From: Bradysia coprophila
Lineage: Eukaryota > Arthropoda > Insecta > Diptera > Sciaridae
Assembly (NCBI RefSeq): GCF_014529535.1
Contig: NW_023504022.1
Location: 10,107,028 to 10,171,027 of the forward strand
DNA length: 64,000 nt
Reading direction: 5' to 3'
Positions 60,583-64,000 of the stretch are shown in pieces. How positions within the stretch are numbered: position 1 is the stretch's first letter; each line of letters opens with the position of its first letter. The notes below the pieces were generated by a model. That model was not told where the DNA came from. It saw only the letters and a list, made by a program, of their open reading frames with translations, and did no database searches. Made by a program: the position numbers and the translations under genes.

Positions 60583-60812
60583 AATGTGTTACGTTTGCTT
60601 AGCTCTGGCTTCAAAACGTCGATCCTTGTTGGAATTCCCCATTTTCCCCCCGTTTTTCTCCACGAAAAGAAAACACCGCTTCATTATAATAGTTATTTAC
60701 GCCACTGTGGTGGACTGTATATTCTAGGCAATTTTGCTTGTTGACAACTTTTCATGTCAGGAACCGAAAACCCTAGAAAAGCCCCGACACATGAAAAAAG
60801 TTTTGAAATCAG

Positions 60813-61015
60813 ATCAAAGTGACAATTCGCGGGTGAAGTAGTAGCTTACATGGGATGCCTGGCAAGTTATCCATCATATACTCAAGATCGCATTTTACGA
60901 CTCCGAGCGGAGCAATCAAAGTGACAATTCGCGGGTGAAGTAGTAGCTTACATGGGATGCCTGGCAAGTTATCCATCATATACTCAAGATCGCATTTTAC
61001 GACTCCGAGCGGAGC
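60813..61015. repeat. Perfect tandem duplication, 102-bp unit
   Basis: The unit from ATCAAAGTGACAATTCGCGG to GACTCCGAGCGGAGC occurs twice in a row without a mismatch. Because 102 is a multiple of three, the minus strand shows an 80-codon frame with a repeated 34-residue block; I regard it as chance. Confidence 0.9.
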
Positions 61016-62008
61016 TATTTTCTCCCCCGAATTCCGAATAATTCCTAACAAATTCTAAATTTTTCTTTTATAAATTCTTCGGAAATTTCCGAGGTGAAGT
61101 CGATTTCTGAAAAAACACGGAATGAATTTTATTGCCTATCCACCCAGAATATTGTTGTTACATGTACATTTCCCACCCGCGGAAAGCGGTCGTTACATGT
61201 GGGAACTTTTTTATTACATCACAGGTGAAGGAAAATTCATACAAAAATTCATTACATACCAGGAATTTCATTACTTAACAGCAAAAATATATCAAATGAA
61301 ATATTCTTTAGTCACTAGTAGTGACTCTGCACTTGTCAAAATAACCGTTTCCAAAGCTTGTTGTTTAAAACCACACTTGTGAGTTCGGCTCGCATCAAAA
61401 AATTGATCCCTTATGTAATGAACAACCTCCGCAGCATCCAATGTAATCTACTATTACATGCTGAAAAGCATCAAAAGAAGTACTTGAAACATGAAAAGTA
61501 CGGTTTCCGACGCATGTACCATGTAAAATAAATGTTAAAACAAATGAAGTGATAGAATCAAATTCAAATGGAAAATTTCATATTTAAACGGAGGATCCCA
61601 TTGAATCCCGATTTTGATTTACAGGCTTCTCTTAACTAGTATAAGAATATAGTATATTTAAAAAAAAGTGAAAGCAAAGCAAAGTTCAGAATAATCATAA
61701 TATTAGAAAGTCATCTGCTTCACGTCACCTTTAGACGTATATGTTGAGTTCACTTACCAAGTTTCGTATTCATTCATTCCAAATGTATTCGAACAATGAA
61801 TATATACATAGCACGACTCGACTATACTTCTCTCTTTCTGCGAGAAAATATATCCTGTTTCCATGGAAATCGTGAAAATGTTTATCGAACTGAAATTTTT
61901 CGCCTAAGCAATCTTTTCTTGATATGGACGTTTATCGTAAAGAAAAAATTCGTCATTGAAAATTAAAAAATTTGTTGTCTAATTAGTGAATGTTTAGTAT
62001 CACACAAA

Positions 62009-63889
62009 ATGTCCAAAACTGACGAAACAGCCGACAAGTCGGATAGCATATCGATGCACGATTTTTTGGATTTCCTTAAAATTAGTTGCCAGTTGAATGA
62101 GTCTATAAGTGAAACTATTGATAAAACCGATAAGAAGGTCGACTACGATCAATTGGCGAAAAATGAATTGATTCATTCCATTTTGGATAAATGCCAGGCG
62201 AACAATCCAAATGTGAATGGGCCTGGTGAAAAGGTAGAGACGACTACAGGATCGTGCGACAAAAAAGGTATTGAGTCAGTAAACTTTGCTTGATTTCTTG
62301 AATGGTCGTTTTTTCTAATCGAATGTTAGCTAATAAGCGTCGGTCCAGTCGGAAAAGTAAGGACGAGACAAAGCCATCTCTGGATCCATCGTTGAGTGAA
62401 AAATTGGATGAAGTTATTGACGAGGGAATTCTAGATTCTGTCTTACCCTTTCTATGCAATTCGAATAACCAATCGGCGAGCACAGTCACCGTAACAGCAA
62501 CTCATACATGTCCAGCAAAATCGAAAACATCGGCGAGTACCATAAATATTGGCACCAATGTGCTAAACAAACCCGATGCATCGAATTTGAAAGTTCAATC
62601 TGAGACCGTTGTAACTAACAAAACCAGCAAGGATACTAGTGGTACCAGTAAATTAAGACGAAAGTCCGTTCTTCCATCAAATTCAACGGCGGCAGAGTGA
62701 GTGATTTTCTGTAAACCTACATAGGTCATACAACTCTTCATTGATATTGATGTTCAACTATCCAGGTCAGAAGTGGTGATCCATGTTTGCGATGAAGTCA
62801 AGGGCGTTTCTCGTGACTTCACATGTCCTCAAAAATTGTTGGTAGCAAAAATGGGCTACTTTGCAGATGTAACTGCCGGTCAGCGTTTGGAGGATATGGA
62901 TATATCGGTACACTGTGACTTACAAATATTTGAGTGGTTAATTCGATGGGTGAAACGTGAATCTACTTCCCAAGAAACTTGGTGCTCCTTGGATCCCACA
63001 AATGTAGTGCCAATTTTAGTATCGGCTAGTTTCCTACAGGTTTCTCTTACAAATTTTTCCTTTCAAAATGGTTCAGCTTTGTAAAACCTTTTCTTAGATG
63101 GAACCGCTACTTGTTGACTGCTTATCGTTTTGTCATGCCAATCTGAACGATGTTGTAAAGGCGTCGGCTAATCTCTCTTGTCTCAATGATAGCATCATAT
63201 CCCGACTGGCTGCAATGTTTACGAACACTGAATTGGAAATGGTTAAAGATAAAAAGGAAAGAGTAACTCCCCGACTGTGGACGAAATTAATACAAAGCCT
63301 ATGTGAACCAGAGTCTGAAGTATTACGCGGTCATTTTGCGAGCGCTGCTGATCTTTACCGATGCAACCGGTTTGTTCAAATTTTTAGTATTTTGTGCTAT
63401 GGTCCCTCTTCTCGAAATCGCTTAGTTTTACCATCTAACTGGTTCCACAGTTGCTTCAAGCATGTAACACATTCCGTGAGCTCGTACATCCATTGCATTC
63501 CGACGAATCTGCGACTGAATCGATGGGGTCAAACAATCAGTCAACATACTCGAGATTTGGCATGGAACATTACAAGCCACGTATCGGCTTTGTACAAGGA
63601 ACTGAAGTCATGGAGAAAAGTTTACTGGAGGTTGTGGGGAAATTGTCACTTCCTCTTTTGTTCAACATGTGAAACCCATTTCCCAGTCTACCAGGTCGGT
63701 AAATAAGTTAATCCATTTGCTTTGTTTGAATGGTTTTTCCGAATTTTATAGATGAATTGGTGCTTATATCATCCCGACCAACCGCAATTTCTTGGTCCAG
63801 TTACTGAGGGCCGCATGGCTGGACCTTCAGGTCGTTATCCTTGTTGTGGTCAACAAGCATTTAGATACGAAACTTTGCCGGGGCCAATG
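62009..63889 (+). CDS. SANBR/KIAA1841-like protein (BTB domain), 3' end beyond window
   Basis: The vertebrate homologue (SANBR, formerly KIAA1841) is a SANT- and BTB-domain regulator of immunoglobulin class switching; the insect role is unknown. Exons: 62009-62267, 62330-62696, 62766-63039, 63098-63369, 63451-63694 and 63752-63889 (donor GTTTGT), 518 codons so far and in frame. The first two exons are acidic and Ser/Thr-rich (HDFLDFLKI at the start could be part of the SANT-like region). The BTB region starts about residue 210: VIHVCDEVKGVSRDFTCP, MGYFADVTAG, DISVHCDLQIFEWLIRWVKR, VPILVSASFLQM. Next come AADLYRCNRC, ELKSWRKVYWRLWGNC, a CxxC pair (CSTCETHF) and YPCCGQQAFRYE, all in the order I recall for the vertebrate protein. 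The start is the ATG of MSKTDETADK; no upstream exon is needed. Confidence 0.88.
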
Positions 63890-63904
63890 GTTTGTTACAT
63901 TTTA

Positions 63905-64000
63905 TACCTTTCACAGGCGGCAGGCATATAATATCGGCTAGAAGTGCTATTATTGACGCGAAATCTTTTACTTCATTTCTTTTAACATTCAATTCGCTAC
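63905..64000. repeat. TTAA MITE family fragment in a SANBR-like intron
   Basis: ACCTTTCACAGGCGGCAGGC and AAATCTTTTACTTCATTTCT match the family at 23930 and 39457; it is cut by the window end. Confidence 0.55.

Larger units (their letters stand above)
59961..62008. other. Intergenic with simple and tandem repeats
   Basis: It includes (CA)n at 60560-60582 and a perfect 102-bp tandem duplication at 60813-61015. No gene recognised; the promoter of the SANBR-like gene should lie near its end. Confidence 0.5.

Noticed and set aside
60809..61051. 80-codon frame with two identical 34-residue blocks
   Set aside because: It follows from the 102-bp tandem duplication (102 is divisible by 3); no start context, splice sites or similarity.

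Overview
The window is nuclear DNA from an insect. AT-rich intergenic DNA, short GT-AG introns, split genes whose closest relatives I recognise are dipteran, and very many short inverted-repeat transposons all say so. A lower dipteran (gnat- or midge-like) is my inference; the sequence does not name a species. Exons were joined by hand from splice sites and reading-frame continuity, and no alignment was run.

Layout. 1-5.7 kb (+): the 3' part of a multi-domain adenylate kinase (AK5/CG9541-like). 8.6-11.0 kb (-): an intact 807-codon reverse transcriptase with a C-terminal restriction-like endonuclease. 11.1-12.3 kb: a 1171-bp foldback transposon. 16.3-20.0 kb (+): a two-exon gene whose protein belongs to the bacterial UPF0314/DUF2585 membrane family. 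This is the most unusual item, a candidate bacterium-to-insect gene transfer whose only start codon is supplied by an upstream exon. 24.7-28.3 kb (+): adenylate kinase 1, with a second, apparently identical copy of the foldback element in its first intron. 28.7-30.2 kb: a decayed hAT-like transposon with another element inserted in its coding remnant. 31.4-37.5 kb (-): a secreted lipase with an apparent frameshift. 40.4-44.2 kb (+): a TBC1D19 homologue with an in-frame TGA or a 30-nt intron. 44.6-46.6 kb (-): Atg4 cysteine protease, convergent with TBC1D19. 48.1-49.2 kb (+): a 5'-truncated retroelement of a second, related lineage. 53.8-55.2 kb (-): a DHHC palmitoyltransferase. 57.4-57.7 and 59.6-60.0 kb (-): two tandemly duplicated small membrane proteins. 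62.0 kb to the end (+): SANBR/KIAA1841-like BTB protein, running off the window.

The genes form no single pathway: two are nucleotide kinases, several act at membranes (lipase, RabGAP-like protein, Atg4, palmitoyltransferase, small membrane proteins). The spaces between and within them are packed with MITE-like elements. Several have clear target-site duplications: TTAA (piggyBac-like), 8 bp (hAT-like) and 9 bp (Mutator-like).
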